This document shows, one piece after another, positions 54,727 to 64,000 of a stretch of 64,000 nt of DNA (the first letter of the stretch is position 1; every line of letters begins with the position of its first letter). Under the pieces are notes generated by a model. The model had not been told where the DNA came from. It saw only the letters and a program-made list of their open reading frames with translations, and searched no databases. The stretch is from contig JAEVLN010000018.1 in NCBI GenBank assembly GCA_018350325.1, positions 872,185 through 936,184 of the forward strand, in the 5' to 3' direction. A program made the translations under genes and the position numbers. The stretch comes from Globodera rostochiensis. Its lineage: Eukaryota; Nematoda; Chromadorea; Rhabditida; Heteroderidae.

Positions 54727-55665
54727 TCAGCGGCCACTTGTCAAAGCCTTGATCTTGCGATTGTTGCAGCAGCTACAAAAATAATCATTTTCAAAAAATA
54801 ATTAAATTTACGGCATATTTTAGAGAAAAAACTTGAAAAAATCAACGAAATCACAAAAAAATCCGCAAAAATGATCAGTCAAAATCCTCGCGCTCCGGTA
54901 TCCAGTTTAAACCAAAAAAAACAGAGAAAAAATTCGAGTGTGTTTCGGAAATGCGCACATACTCGACATTTTACCAAAAAAACAGAAAATACATACCGTA
55001 TTTCCTAAAATAAAGCCCCCGCCTAAATTAGAGCCCCCCCCCCCCTAAAATAGAGCCCCCCTTTTTGGGGGGGTTAAACAATAGAGCCCCCGGGGGCTCT
55101 ATTTTAGGAAATACGGTATTACCAAAAAAACGAATTATTGTTTTTACCCGGTGCCATGATGGCATTCACTGCGGGAGCTCGAGCAATAGCAAAGTTCGTC
55201 GATGTGCTCGATCTTCCTGTTGCACTTAGAACAAAACATGTCCTGCCTGAATATTTATTTTTCAGCTTAACTAGAAATGTTTAGCTATTTTAGATTGCTA
55301 AAAATGCATATTATAAACCAAACTGCATTAACTTACTTGACACCCGTTACGAATGCGTCCGTGATGTGGTCCAAACCCAGGTCCCTGAGCTGGCGCCCGA
55401 TGCTTTCAATGGCTTTTTCGTTCTTAAAAACCATTTGATGAGAATAATTTATTAACGGGCAGACATTCCTCCCATGGTTCACCTTGTATTTCACGCCGTT
55501 TTCCATGCTGTCAATCAGATCTGGACGCCCGTTCAAGACCAACACGTATGAGATGGGCGGGAACAGAATGTCCTGCGAAGACGGCAACGCACGTGACGAC
55601 CTACCGGAAAAGAAACCATGCGCAAATCCTGCCGCAAAGATTAGCACGCTGACCACGCAGCCCAT
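54727..55665 (-). CDS. Type A cysteine-rich protein, copy 4 (MGC start)
   Basis: Four exons, 138 codons including stop: 55483-55665, 55337-55422, 55148-55246 and 54727-54772. Start MGCVVSVLIFAAGFAHGFF has Gly2, Cys3 and Ser6, a pattern seen in dually acylated proteins, followed by a short hydrophobic stretch (could also be a signal anchor). An upstream in-frame ATG at 55680 would add five residues and hide the MG start; the MG start is preferred by family comparison. Then SSQDILFPPISYVLVLNG, helix LGLDHITDAFVTGVK, Cys module FCSKCNRKIEHIDELCYC...ECHHGT and GCCNNRKIKALTSGR. A palindromic MITE lies in the last intron. Followed by type J copy 4. Confidence 0.8.
54993..55119. mobile_element. TACCGTATTTCCT palindromic MITE
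   Basis: TACCGTATTTCCTAAAATAA at the left and CTATTTTAGGAAATACGGTA at the right, with C-rich and G-rich halves (AGAGCCCCC and GGGGGCTCT). It lies in the intron between the Cys and CC exons of type A copy 4. Related elements: 2025, 10944, 58212 and 61310. Confidence 0.85.
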
Positions 55666-55739
55666 TTTAGTAATTGTCAATTAAGATTTTCTATAAATTA
55701 AAAATAATTGTTTTTATCCAAAATCAGTTTTCTTAAGTC

Positions 55740-56390
55740 TGAATACTAGAAAGTGAATGTTGAATCTTTGGAATAAAGCGGATAGAACTTTTGATTTATG
55801 AAATACAAATGTTTAATACACAAAAAAAAAAGAAAGCGAATGTGAATAAAAACAAAAAATTTCATCCTTTAAAAGAAATGTCCGCAAGGCGGGCGGAATG
55901 GTGATTGGTCGGGGAATGGTTACTGTACAGTAAGTAAATTTGGGGAAAGAACGGGCAAAATTCGTCGGATAAACAAAAAAGACGCCAAAACAAGGCATAA
56001 AAGAATCAGAGATGGGTAAAAATGTTGAGGATAAATGAATAAACATTTGCCGGAGGGGGGGGGGAACGAAAATGTTTAGGAAGACGACGCTGATCCCCGG
56101 AGGGGAGATTGCCAAAGAGATAGCCCCCCCCCCCCCACCCCAAAAATGTTGATGATTGCGGGCAAACGAAACACGGGGGGGGGGGGGGGGAACAAAAATT
56201 GGTCGGTGATCCCCGGGCAAAGTGGCGGGGAATTGAGCCTCCCCGAAATGATGCGGGGACAAATTGCCGATGCGGGGAAAGGAAAAAAAGTTTGTCCGGA
56301 AGGAAATTGTTCATTTTTGGCCTCCGCCGTTGGTACCCGGCATGGTAAATTTTGCTCGTGCGCATCAAAGGGTTCCGAATAGACGCTAAT
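55740..56390 (-). repeat. Upstream repeat block of type A copy 4
   Basis: Contains GGTGATTGGTCGGGGAATGG, AACGCCAAAACAAGGC-like sequence, AATAAACATTTGCCGG with a G-run, GACGACGCTGATCCCCGG, poly-C (56126-56140) and poly-G (56175-56190), and CATGGTAAATTTTGCTCGTG. Starts about 75 bp upstream of the gene. No GA tract in this copy. Confidence 0.65.
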
Positions 56391-57960
56391 GAAAAAAGGA
56401 TTCCATTTTCGGTTTTATTTTACTTAAAAATGTTAAAAATATTTACCTATTAGCTTGTGATCTAAAAATGTTGGATTGACGGACATTAACTGTTGGAATT
56501 TCTTCATTATCTCATAAACAGAGAATGGCGATTATTTGGGAGGGAGCGGGACGTTTCGACCCCGCCTCGCAAATTCTTTTTTGCATATTCAATCTAACAA
56601 TTTTTATTTTATTAAACACATCAATCTGAAAATTTGAAGAAATTTAGGGATTCATTTAGCAATTGCTAGAAATCCCACGAAGAAATTCCAAAATGATGTG
56701 AAGTTGGTTGGGCTGCTGGTGATGATAAATGTGATTTTAGCATTTTTAATGTCTAATTCAATTATAACAAAAAACGGCAAGTAAAATTTTCACATGAAGG
56801 ACACCTCTACACGTTTGCGAAAATGAATGTTGATGGACTTAGGCCATCAGCTTAGGGTGACTTAGGCCTAAGCCTAAGCTTAGGGTGGCTTAGGCTTAGG
56901 CCTAATAAGGAAACTCAGCCCTTTTTTAATAATTATGAGGCCAACATTGATTTTTGAAAATTTTTGGGTTCTTCGTGATCTGTTGATTGATATGAAAATG
57001 TTTGACAAAGAATTAAAAAACATAATGATGAATTGGAGCCATTCATTTGATCAGAACAGAGCAACCTTATAAAAGCTTACGATAATTTCACTCAATTTTA
57101 AACATTTAATCCCCGAAAATTACCGTCAGCCCAAAGCTTTAAAGCCCAAATCAAAATTTTTCTCAACATTATTCAGCAAACAAGTTGAATAAATTGTTTT
57201 TGAAAATCACCACACAAATCGATTTCTCCAAAAATTCTCTAAAATTCCATCAATTTTAATTACCTAATCAAAAAATTATTATTTTTAAGCTGATGGAAAT
57301 GCAGCAGTCAATAAAAACGAAACTTCAAAAAAATACGCCTCAGAACGATGGAAAAGCTTGGTGTAAAATACTACCAACCTTCCAAAAAAACACTTCTCTA
57401 GGTTTGTTTTGGTGCTGAACCGAATTTTCGATCAAGAATGTTGTAGCAAAGCCTTTAAACCGCATTTGAGCCGGTTAAGTTAGCTTTGAAAATCTGCAAA
57501 AAATTACTTAAAATCGCTTCCAATAAAATAGCACAAAAGCAGAAAATATGCATTTTTAAAGGAGATTGGCGAAATTTTTAAGTACAAAATAATTTGTTGT
57601 GCCATTGTTTTTGAAACGGCGGAAGGCAGAAAAAATCGCGTATTTTTGAGAGTCGTTTAAGCGTCGGAAATTATTAAATTTTAAAGAGTAAAATATGAAA
57701 TTGTGCAAAAAATTCAAATCGGGCGGCCTGAGTTACCGATTCGAGCATATTTAAAAACCCGGTCATTTTAAAGGGCAATTTTAAATTCTACCTCCCAAAA
57801 AATGGTATAAATGCTGTTTTAGGTTGGAAGTTTATATAAAAAGTTTGAACGATAGTTTATTTTTTTACAATTTAAAAAATAAATAAAAATCGTCTTGTTA
57901 ATATAGGTCAGAATTGGAATAAGAAATATAATTTCCATAAAATCCGGTTAGATTGATGTG
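56391..57960. other. Intergenic DNA with telomere-like words
   Basis: 56845-56912 holds TTAGGC/GCCTAA words in both orientations (GGCTTAGGCTTAGGCCTAA). The rest is AT-rich without a supported gene. 57640-57960 is the family 3' flank shared with 35740-36060. Confidence 0.5.
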
Positions 57961-57968
57961 TGCGGCAC

Positions 57969-58610
57969 TTAAGATAAGCGGGCGTTGCAGCAGCTATAAA
58001 GAAAAAATAATTAAATTTATGGCATATTTAAAGGGCCGATGGAGAAACTCAAAAAGTTTTATTGACTTTAGTTCAAAATCACTGAAAAATCACGGAAAAT
58101 TCAAAAAATCTCGGTTTAGTCAAGCTAAATTTTAAGAAAACTCGAACCAGGATCAACGCATGCTTTCCCTGAATATTAATTAGTCAGCTTTTAAAAAAAT
58201 ATTTTTAGCCACAGTATTTCCTAAAACAGATCCCGCGGGGCTCTATTGCTCAACCCTCCCCCAAAAAAGAGGGCTCTAATTTGGAAGGGGGGGGGGAGCT
58301 TTATTTTAGGGAATACAATATTTTGAATTGTCAAAAATCTCATAATTTATATCCAAATTGAATAAACTTACTTAACGCATTGTTTGACTGCGTCCGTGAT
58401 GTAGCCCAAACCCTGATCGCTAAACATTTTCCCGGCGTGTTCAATGATCGTTGAGTTCTTAAAAACCCATTTTATGAAAAATTTTATTAACTGGTAGAGA
58501 TTCCTCCCACTGTTCACCTTGGATCTGCAGCAGTTGGTCAGGTAGTCGATCAGATCTGGACGCCCGTTCCTGCGCAAAACTTCTGAGATGGACGGAAAAG
58601 GTTGAACCAT
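57969..58610 (-). pseudogene. Type A pseudogene, copy H
   Basis: Exon 1 58518-58610 (MVQPFPSISEVLRRNGRPDL, without MG segment) and helix exon 58372-58457 (LGYITDAVKQCVK) are intact and in phase. Only the first 19 or so bases of the Cys exon remain (58158-58176), followed by unrelated sequence. The terminal exon 57969-57993 reads CCNARLS-stop. A MITE sits between helix exon and Cys remnant. No zinc-binding module can be made. Confidence 0.7.
58212..58322. mobile_element. TACCGTATTT-type palindromic MITE (degenerate)
   Basis: CAGTATTTCCTAAAACAGAT at left and CTTTATTTTAGGGAATAC at right, with GGGGCTCTATTGCTCAACCC inside. In the intron of type A pseudogene H. Confidence 0.7.
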
Positions 58611-58729
58611 TTTGATTGTCCGATTATGTTTTTCTATAAGTTAAAACTCAGATTTACTTAATGTTGATTCGGTTTATTTTTTTCAAAATGCTGGTGGGCG
58701 GGCGGGCATATTAAATAGGTGAGAAAAAA

Positions 58730-59755
58730 ATGCCAAATAGGTACCAAATATGTACAAAAACTGTTAAATAGGTAAGTACAAAATTTTTACCAAAATTTAA
58801 ACACCAAACAAAAAAAAAGTGATTATAAAAAAGCATATTTTGTTTTGAGCATATTTCGAGCATATTTTGGCATTTGACCGAAAATTTGGAAACATAGAGA
58901 GAGAGCAAAAGAGAGAGAGACAGGGAGAAGAGAGAGAGAGAGACAGGGAGAAGAGAGAGAGAGAGAGAGGGAGCCAGAGAGAGAGAGAAAGAGCGAAAGA
59001 GCGAAAGAAAGGGAGAGAGAGGGAGACATAGGGGGAGAGAGAGAGAAGAAGCCAGAGAGAGAGAGAGAGCGAAAGGAGAGAGAGAGACAGGGAGACAGAG
59101 GGAGAAAGCAAAAGAGAGATAAAGCCAGGGAGCCAAAAAGAGAGAGAGCGCGAAAGAGAGAGACAGAGTGAGACAGAGGAGAAAGAGAGAGAGAGAAGAG
59201 AAAGAGAGAGGGGGAGGGGGAGAAAAAGAGAGGGAGGGAGTGAAAGAGAGAGACAGAATAAGAGAGACAAAGAGAAAGAGAGAGCAGAGAGAGAGGGAGA
59301 GAGAAAGAGGGGGGAGAAAAAGAAATAGAGGGAGGTTAGAGAGGGAAAGGGAGAAAGAGAGGGAGTGTTAGAGATTGGGCTACCATTGAAAGTGGTGATT
59401 GGTCGGGGAATTGGTTACTGTACAGTAAGTAAATGTGGGGAATGAACGGGCAAAATCCGTCGGATAAACAAAAAACGCCAAAACAAGGCATAAAAGAATC
59501 AGAGATGGGTAAAAATGGTGAGAATAAATGAATAAACATTTGCCGGGGGGGCCCCCCACCTCAAAAATTGTTGATGATTGCGGGCAAACGAAAAACGGGG
59601 GGGGGGCAACAAAAATTGGTCGCTGATCTCCGGGCAAAGTGGCGGGGAAATTGAGCCTCCCCGAAATGATGCGGGGACAAATTGCTGATGCGGGGAAAAG
59701 AAAGAAAAGTTCGTCCGAAAGGAAATCGTTCGTCGTTGCTCCTGACGCCGCCGCG
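58730..59755 (-). repeat. GA microsatellite and upstream repeat block of copy H
   Basis: 58890-59365 is a nearly continuous GAGAGA tract with irregular inserts. 59365-59755 has GAGATTGGGCTACCATTGAA, GGTGATTGGTCGGGGAATTG, CATTTGCCGG and GATGCGGGGACAAATTGC, as in the other blocks. Translated frames (Leu/Ser-rich on the minus strand, Arg/Glu-rich on the plus strand) are low-complexity artefacts. Confidence 0.8.
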
Positions 59756-60234
59756 GGATTTAAAGAAGTTAATATGTACATTATGCTCAGATCACCTACA
59801 TATAACTTTTGACAAATTAACGAAATTTCGTTTCGGTTTCGTGTTGTTTTCATGGGTTTTTGGGTTTCGTTTTCATCCTCAATTTTTTTTTTCGTTTCGT
59901 TTTTGTGAATGAAAAAAGAAATTTTTCGTTCCATTTCGGTTTCCTTGTCGTAAATGAAAAAATTTCGTTTTCAAAATGAAAAATTTTATCTAATGTTGAT
60001 ACCACAATACATGGTGGTGTACTGGTTAGTGTTGAGATCTTTAATTTTATCATTTGTAAGGTTTGATTTCCCGTACCTTCGGTTCTCTCTTATGAATGTT
60101 TTGTACGGAAAAAAAATTTGTTTTTAAAACCAATTTTTTTTTAAAAATAAATATTCCGAACCTTCCTTATTATAATGCTTTTTTCTTAATTTTCATTCAA
60201 ACCCAAAGAAAAATTAGAATTTTTGGATCAATTA
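59756..60234. other. Intergenic DNA with a tRNA-like segment
   Basis: 60012-60080 (GGTGGTGTACTGGTTAGTGT ... AAGGTTTGATTTCCCGTA) resembles the A- and B-box halves of a tRNA, but arms do not pair well. It is read as a tRNA-derived fragment. The rest is TTTCGTTT-rich with no gene. Confidence 0.4.
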
Positions 60235-60288
60235 CCATGCATAAAATGCTCTCAACGGGAACAAGACTGTGCTGATCCAATTGCCCAT
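60235..60288 (-). pseudogene. Fragment of type A exon 1
   Basis: Reads MGNWISTVLFPLRAF, identical to the starts of copies 5 and 6, then departs. The upstream flank (60290-60480) also matches theirs. Only the 5' end of a gene was copied here. Confidence 0.75.
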
Positions 60289-60439
60289 TTTATTGATTGC
60301 CGATTATCAGATTTACTTATGATTCGGTAAAAACGCTGATAATTACATCCAATCGGGATGAATAATTAAAGTCTAAAGAACGACCGATCGATCCAATGGC
60401 TTCATAACATTTTAGATGGGATTTATATTGGGTTGGGGG

Positions 60440-61200
60440 CATTGAATAATTTAAAAGTGCCCAAAATTACTTATAAAAGCGTTTGTTGCTGCAAATTTAT
60501 TAACCCGATGGACCAACCAACACAATTTGCAATGGAATAATGCGAATGAAGCCAAAGCCCCTCGGGGGACAAATAAATATGAAGCCAAAGCCCCTCGGGG
60601 GGACAAAGAAATTTGTTGAAGACATTTGTACAGAAAGAATGACAAATGAAGGTCACTCATTTGAATGTGTTGGGCAAAACGCCGACAAAGAAGATTAGTG
60701 GGGAATATCCATCAAATATTTAAGTAAGTGAATGAAAACCAAAAAAAAGAGAAAGTGAAAAAAACATAAAAATAAATAAAGAGAGGACAAAAGAGAAAGA
60801 GACAGAGAGAAATAGAGGGAAAGAGAGCGATAGAGAAAGAAGAGAGCAAAAGAGAAAGAGAAAGAGTGTTGAAAGTGGTGATTGGTCGGTGAATTGGTTA
60901 CCGTACAGTAAGTAAATGTAGGGATTGAACGGGCAAAATCCGGCGGATAAACAAAAAAACGCCAAACAAGGCACCAAAGAATCAAAAGATGGGTAAAAAT
61001 GATGAGAATAAATGAATAAACATTTGCCGGGGGGGGGACAAAACGAAAAATGTTTAGGAAGACGACGCTGATCCCCGGAGGGGAGATTGCCAAAGAGATA
61101 GCCCTCCCCCCCCCCCAAAATTGTTAATGATTGCGTGCAAAAAAACGGGGGGGGGGCAACAAAAATTGGTCGCTGATCCCCGGGCAAAGTAAAGTACAAA
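60440..61200 (-). repeat. Upstream repeat block, copy next to the exon-1 fragment
   Basis: Carries the ordered words CCCAAAATTACTTATAAAAG, a duplicated GAAGCCAAAGCCCCTCGGGG unit, a GA tract, GGTGATTGGTCGGTGAATTG, CATTTGCCGG with G-run and GACGACGCTGATCCCCGG. It shows the empty site (TAAGTAAGTGAATG, 60720) for the MITE at 51860. Confidence 0.7.
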
Positions 61201-61309
61201 TTCCCTGCCATTTTAATAGTTCAATTAAAAAATTTAAAACAACCGGCCTGAGTTAATGAAGGTGAGTACATATATTAATTCAGACTTCAACTTGGAAAAT
61301 ATAATTACC

Positions 61310-61450
61310 GTATTTCCTGTAATAGAGCCCCATGGGCTCTATTGTTCAGCCCACCCCCTCCCCCCCCCCCCCAAAAAAAAGGGGGGCTCTAGGGGGGCTC
61401 TATTAGAGCATGGGGCTCTACTAAAGCATGGGGCTCTATTTTTCAACCTC
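61310..61450. mobile_element. TACCGTATTT-type MITE (5' part)
   Basis: TACCGTATTTCCTGTAATAG at the left, then AGAGCCCCATGGGCTCTATT, a C-run, GGGGGGCTCT and repeated CATGGGGCTCTA units. No clear right terminus is seen; truncated or rearranged. Confidence 0.6.
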
Positions 61451-62379
61451 TTTTTTCAGAAAATATTAACAAAATTTTCAATTTTTGCACAAATTTTTGG
61501 CAAAATTTGGACAATTTTGACATTTTATTCTGGCAAAATCAATGGCAAAATAGAAATAATTTCCAATTTTTTGCTCAGCAAAATCGGATGGATTTAAAAA
61601 AAATGCAGACCTCAGCTTAAAGTCTGAGATTTTAAATGAACTAAAGTTTAAAAAATGCAGAAAATTGGGCATTTTTTACTTTTAGAGATATTTTCTCCAT
61701 TTTAAAAAATTTAGAAGTTATCTCAATTTTTGTCAAATTAATTTGCACAAAAAAAATCAACTATTTTTAAGAACATTTTAAAAAAGTTAAAAGTTATGAC
61801 GCTTTTATTAAGAATTTATTTTGCCTGATTTCGGACCCCAGACCGGAATACAAACACTTTAAAAATATCAAAATTTTCCAAAAACCTCAAAATCATTTAA
61901 AAAACAAAAAATTCAATGCATGCTCGAATTTATGCTTTTTCAATAAATGCCAAATGTGGAAGGGTTCTTTACAGGAATTTACTGAATTTTTTAAATTCAT
62001 ATCTTTGCTTAAGTTGTCCAATCCTAATAAACTGGAGATAAAAATTGAAAAAAATTAAGAGAATTTTTACGCTTGAGTTATTTTCACAAATTTGTCAATA
62101 TTGTATTGAGCTAGAATTGGTGAAATCGTCTAATTTAGAAACGCTAACGTGGAAGTAAAAAATCATGACATGGGAAATGCGAAAATGAGTACATTATGGC
62201 GAAATGTTTATTATTTGTGTGTATTCAATATATTTCAAAAATTTTTTTTGGAGGGAGGGGGCTTTTTCATGAAATCCAATTAGAAAATAAAACCGAACAT
62301 TTTTTGTTTGTCAGATTAAATTGAGAAAATCGCATCAATAATTAACGCGCGCTCCCTTTCGAAGTGTGCGGCCTTAAGA
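61451..62379. other. AT-rich intergenic DNA
   Basis: No supported gene. From about 62275 the sequence matches the 3' flank of type A genes (ACATTTTTTGTTTGTCA, ATTAACGCGC). Confidence 0.5.
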
Positions 62380-63518
62380 TCAGCGGCCACTTGTCAAAGC
62401 CTTGATCTTGCGATTATTGCAGCAGCTGAATATGTACAAGGAAATCAATCAAATTTATGGGCGAAGTTAAACTTAGAGAAAAAGACTTGAGGGCCCTTTC
62501 GATCGAGAAGCTCAAAAAAAATTTCATCGAGACTGAAATCGTTAGAGATCACTAAAAAAATTCGAAAATTCTCGGCGAGAATCAATCCCAAAAGTCCCTA
62601 AAAATGGTTGACCAAGATCCGGGCTCCGGTATCCCGTTTAAACAAAAAAAAAAACGGGAAAAATGTCGAATAGTGTTTCGGGAGGTATACCTTTCGTTAA
62701 TTTTACCAAAAAAAACTGACAAAAATATTAAGTTAAAAATAAACAAATTCTTTTTACCCGGTACAATGACATTTTTCAGCAGAAGCAGCGCAGTAGCAAA
62801 GTGAATCGATGAACTTGATTTGCCTATCGCAACGACGACAAATCATCTTCTCCCTGAGTATTAAATTAATCAGCTTTTAACTTAAAATATTTAGCTATTT
62901 CGTTTGGGTTACAAATTAATTTTCATAATTTATATTAGAGCCTTAAATTTTCCCAAAATAAGGGTCAGGGGCGCGGACAGTGAGGGATAAAGGCAACGGT
63001 TGCTCCTAACGTGTTTAAAAGATGGCATTTTCAGTTATGTGTCATGAACTCAATCATTTCTGGCATTTTCGTTGTAATTTTGTGCGTTTTGGATGGCCAA
63101 AATTGATTTTTATAAAAGTTTAGCCCAAATATATGTGGGATTCAAACGGCCCTAAGTTTATACAAAACGGCATAAACTAACTCAACGCCATTTATGAATG
63201 CTTCCCTGATGTTGGCCAAACCCAGATCGAGTAGCACTCGTTCGGCGTGTACAATGGCATTTACGTTCTTAAAAGCTTTTTTTTTGGGAAATAATTTGTT
63301 TAACTTCGGCACATTGCAGTCCCACGGTTAACCTTGCGTTCCAAGTAGAAGTTCAGTTGGTCAAGCAGATCTGGACGCCCGTTCATGGCCAACACGTATG
63401 AGATGGGCGGGAACAGAACGTCCTGCGGAGACAGCAACGCACGTGACTTCCTACCGACAAAGAAACCATGCATAAATGCTCTCAACGGGAACAAGACTGT
63501 GCTGATCCAATTGCCCAT
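62380..63518 (-). CDS. Type A cysteine-rich protein, copy 6 (N-myristoyl-type start)
   Basis: Four exons, 138 codons including stop: 63333-63518, 63182-63267, 62758-62853 and 62380-62425. Start MGNWISTVLFPLRAF, then SPQDVLFPPISYVLAMNG, helix exon ending in the same FINGVE as copy 5, Cys module KMICRRCDRQIKFIDSLCYC...KCHCT and GCCNNRKIKALTSGR. Donors after exons 1 and 2 are GTTAAC and GTTAGT, weaker than the usual GTGAAC and GTAAGT, so splicing may be less efficient. The locus including flanks is a near copy of 50366-51510, from which it differs by scattered substitutions and small indels. No type J gene follows it in the window. Confidence 0.75.
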
Positions 63519-63599
63519 TTTATTTAACGATTATCAATTTATGATTCACTAACTCTGATAATCACATCCAATCGGGATGAATAATTAAAGTCTGAAGAA

Positions 63600-64000
63600 C
63601 GATATTGGGTTGGGCATTGAATAATTTAAAAGTGCCCAAAATTACTTATAAAAGCGTTTGTTGCTGCAAATTTATTAACCCGATGGACCAACCAACACAA
63701 TTTGCAATGGAATAATGCGAATGAAGCCAAAGCCCCTCGGGGGACAAATAAATTATGAAGCCAAAGCCCCTCGGGGGGACAAAGAAATTTGTTGAAGACA
63801 TTTGTACAGAAAGAATGACAAATGAAGGCCACTTTTGCATTCATTTGAATGTGTTGGGCAAAACGCCGACAAAGAAAATTGCGTAGTGGGGAATATGCAA
63901 TGTTTAAGTATAAAGTGAATGAAAATAAAAAAAAGAAATAAATAAATAGAGGACAGAAGAGAGAGAGAGGGAGAGAGAGGGAGAGAGAAAGAGAGGGAGT
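63600..64000 (-). repeat. Upstream repeat block of type A copy 6, cut by window end
   Basis: Starts about 85 bp upstream of the gene: CCCAAAATTACTTATAAAAG, two GAAGCCAAAGCCCCTCGGGG units, ATTCATTTGAATGTGTTGGG, then GAGAGAGG repeats to the window end. Same order as 60440-60850. Confidence 0.7.

Noticed and set aside
58711..59371. Leu/Ser-rich and Arg/Glu-rich frames up to 157 codons
   Set aside because: GA/TC microsatellite.
60012..60080. Functional tRNA gene
   Set aside because: A- and B-box-like words present but stems do not pair convincingly; kept only as a tRNA-like fragment.

Overview
Eukaryotic nuclear DNA, most likely from a nematode. The signs are AT-rich non-coding sequence, many short introns (48 to about 150 bp) with TTTNAG-type acceptors, a six-exon Srg-type chemoreceptor gene, TTAGGC telomere-like words and operon-like gene spacing. 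Nothing here is bacterial. Species and clade cannot be fixed from the sequence. All exon models were built by hand from splice sites, reading phase and comparison between paralogues inside the window.

Layout. 0.7-4.5 kb: two convergent, inverted copies of an SH3-like gene. 7-18.5 kb, 23.6-24.8 kb, 36-37 kb, 48-55.7 kb and 58-63.5 kb: many copies of a lineage-specific family. Its type A members are small cysteine-rich proteins that begin MGxxxS, an N-myristoylation-like start. Its type J members are J-domain proteins with an intact HPD motif. A and J lie head to tail 260-290 bp apart and share a C-terminal helix plus cysteine-rich module. The family also includes an in-frame A/J fusion, a double-J protein, a 74-residue miniature and several pseudogenes. 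Most A genes carry the same dispersed upstream repeat with poly-G tracts, an ATTGG word and, in several copies, a GA tract. 20.1-21.7 kb: a TM/RING-H2/coiled-coil gene. 25.2-26.8 kb: the Srg-like receptor. 28.15-31.03 kb: a large foldback element with a minisatellite. 31.7-34.6 kb: a secreted acidic protein followed by tandem helix-turn-helix (HTH) exons. 38.0-40.5 kb: the C-terminal half of a retrotransposon integrase with a long extension. 40.6-48.0 kb: a UPF1-like SF1 helicase (+) convergent with a tyrosine recombinase (-), with related short inverted repeats (TGAGACACA...) in many introns of both.

The window is repeat-rich: hAT-like MITEs with 8-bp target duplications, TACCGTATTT-type palindromic elements, minisatellites, GA tracts and a 776-bp inverted repeat. 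The best candidates for undescribed biology are the A/J family, the helicase plus recombinase locus with introner-like hairpins, and the secreted tandem-HTH gene.
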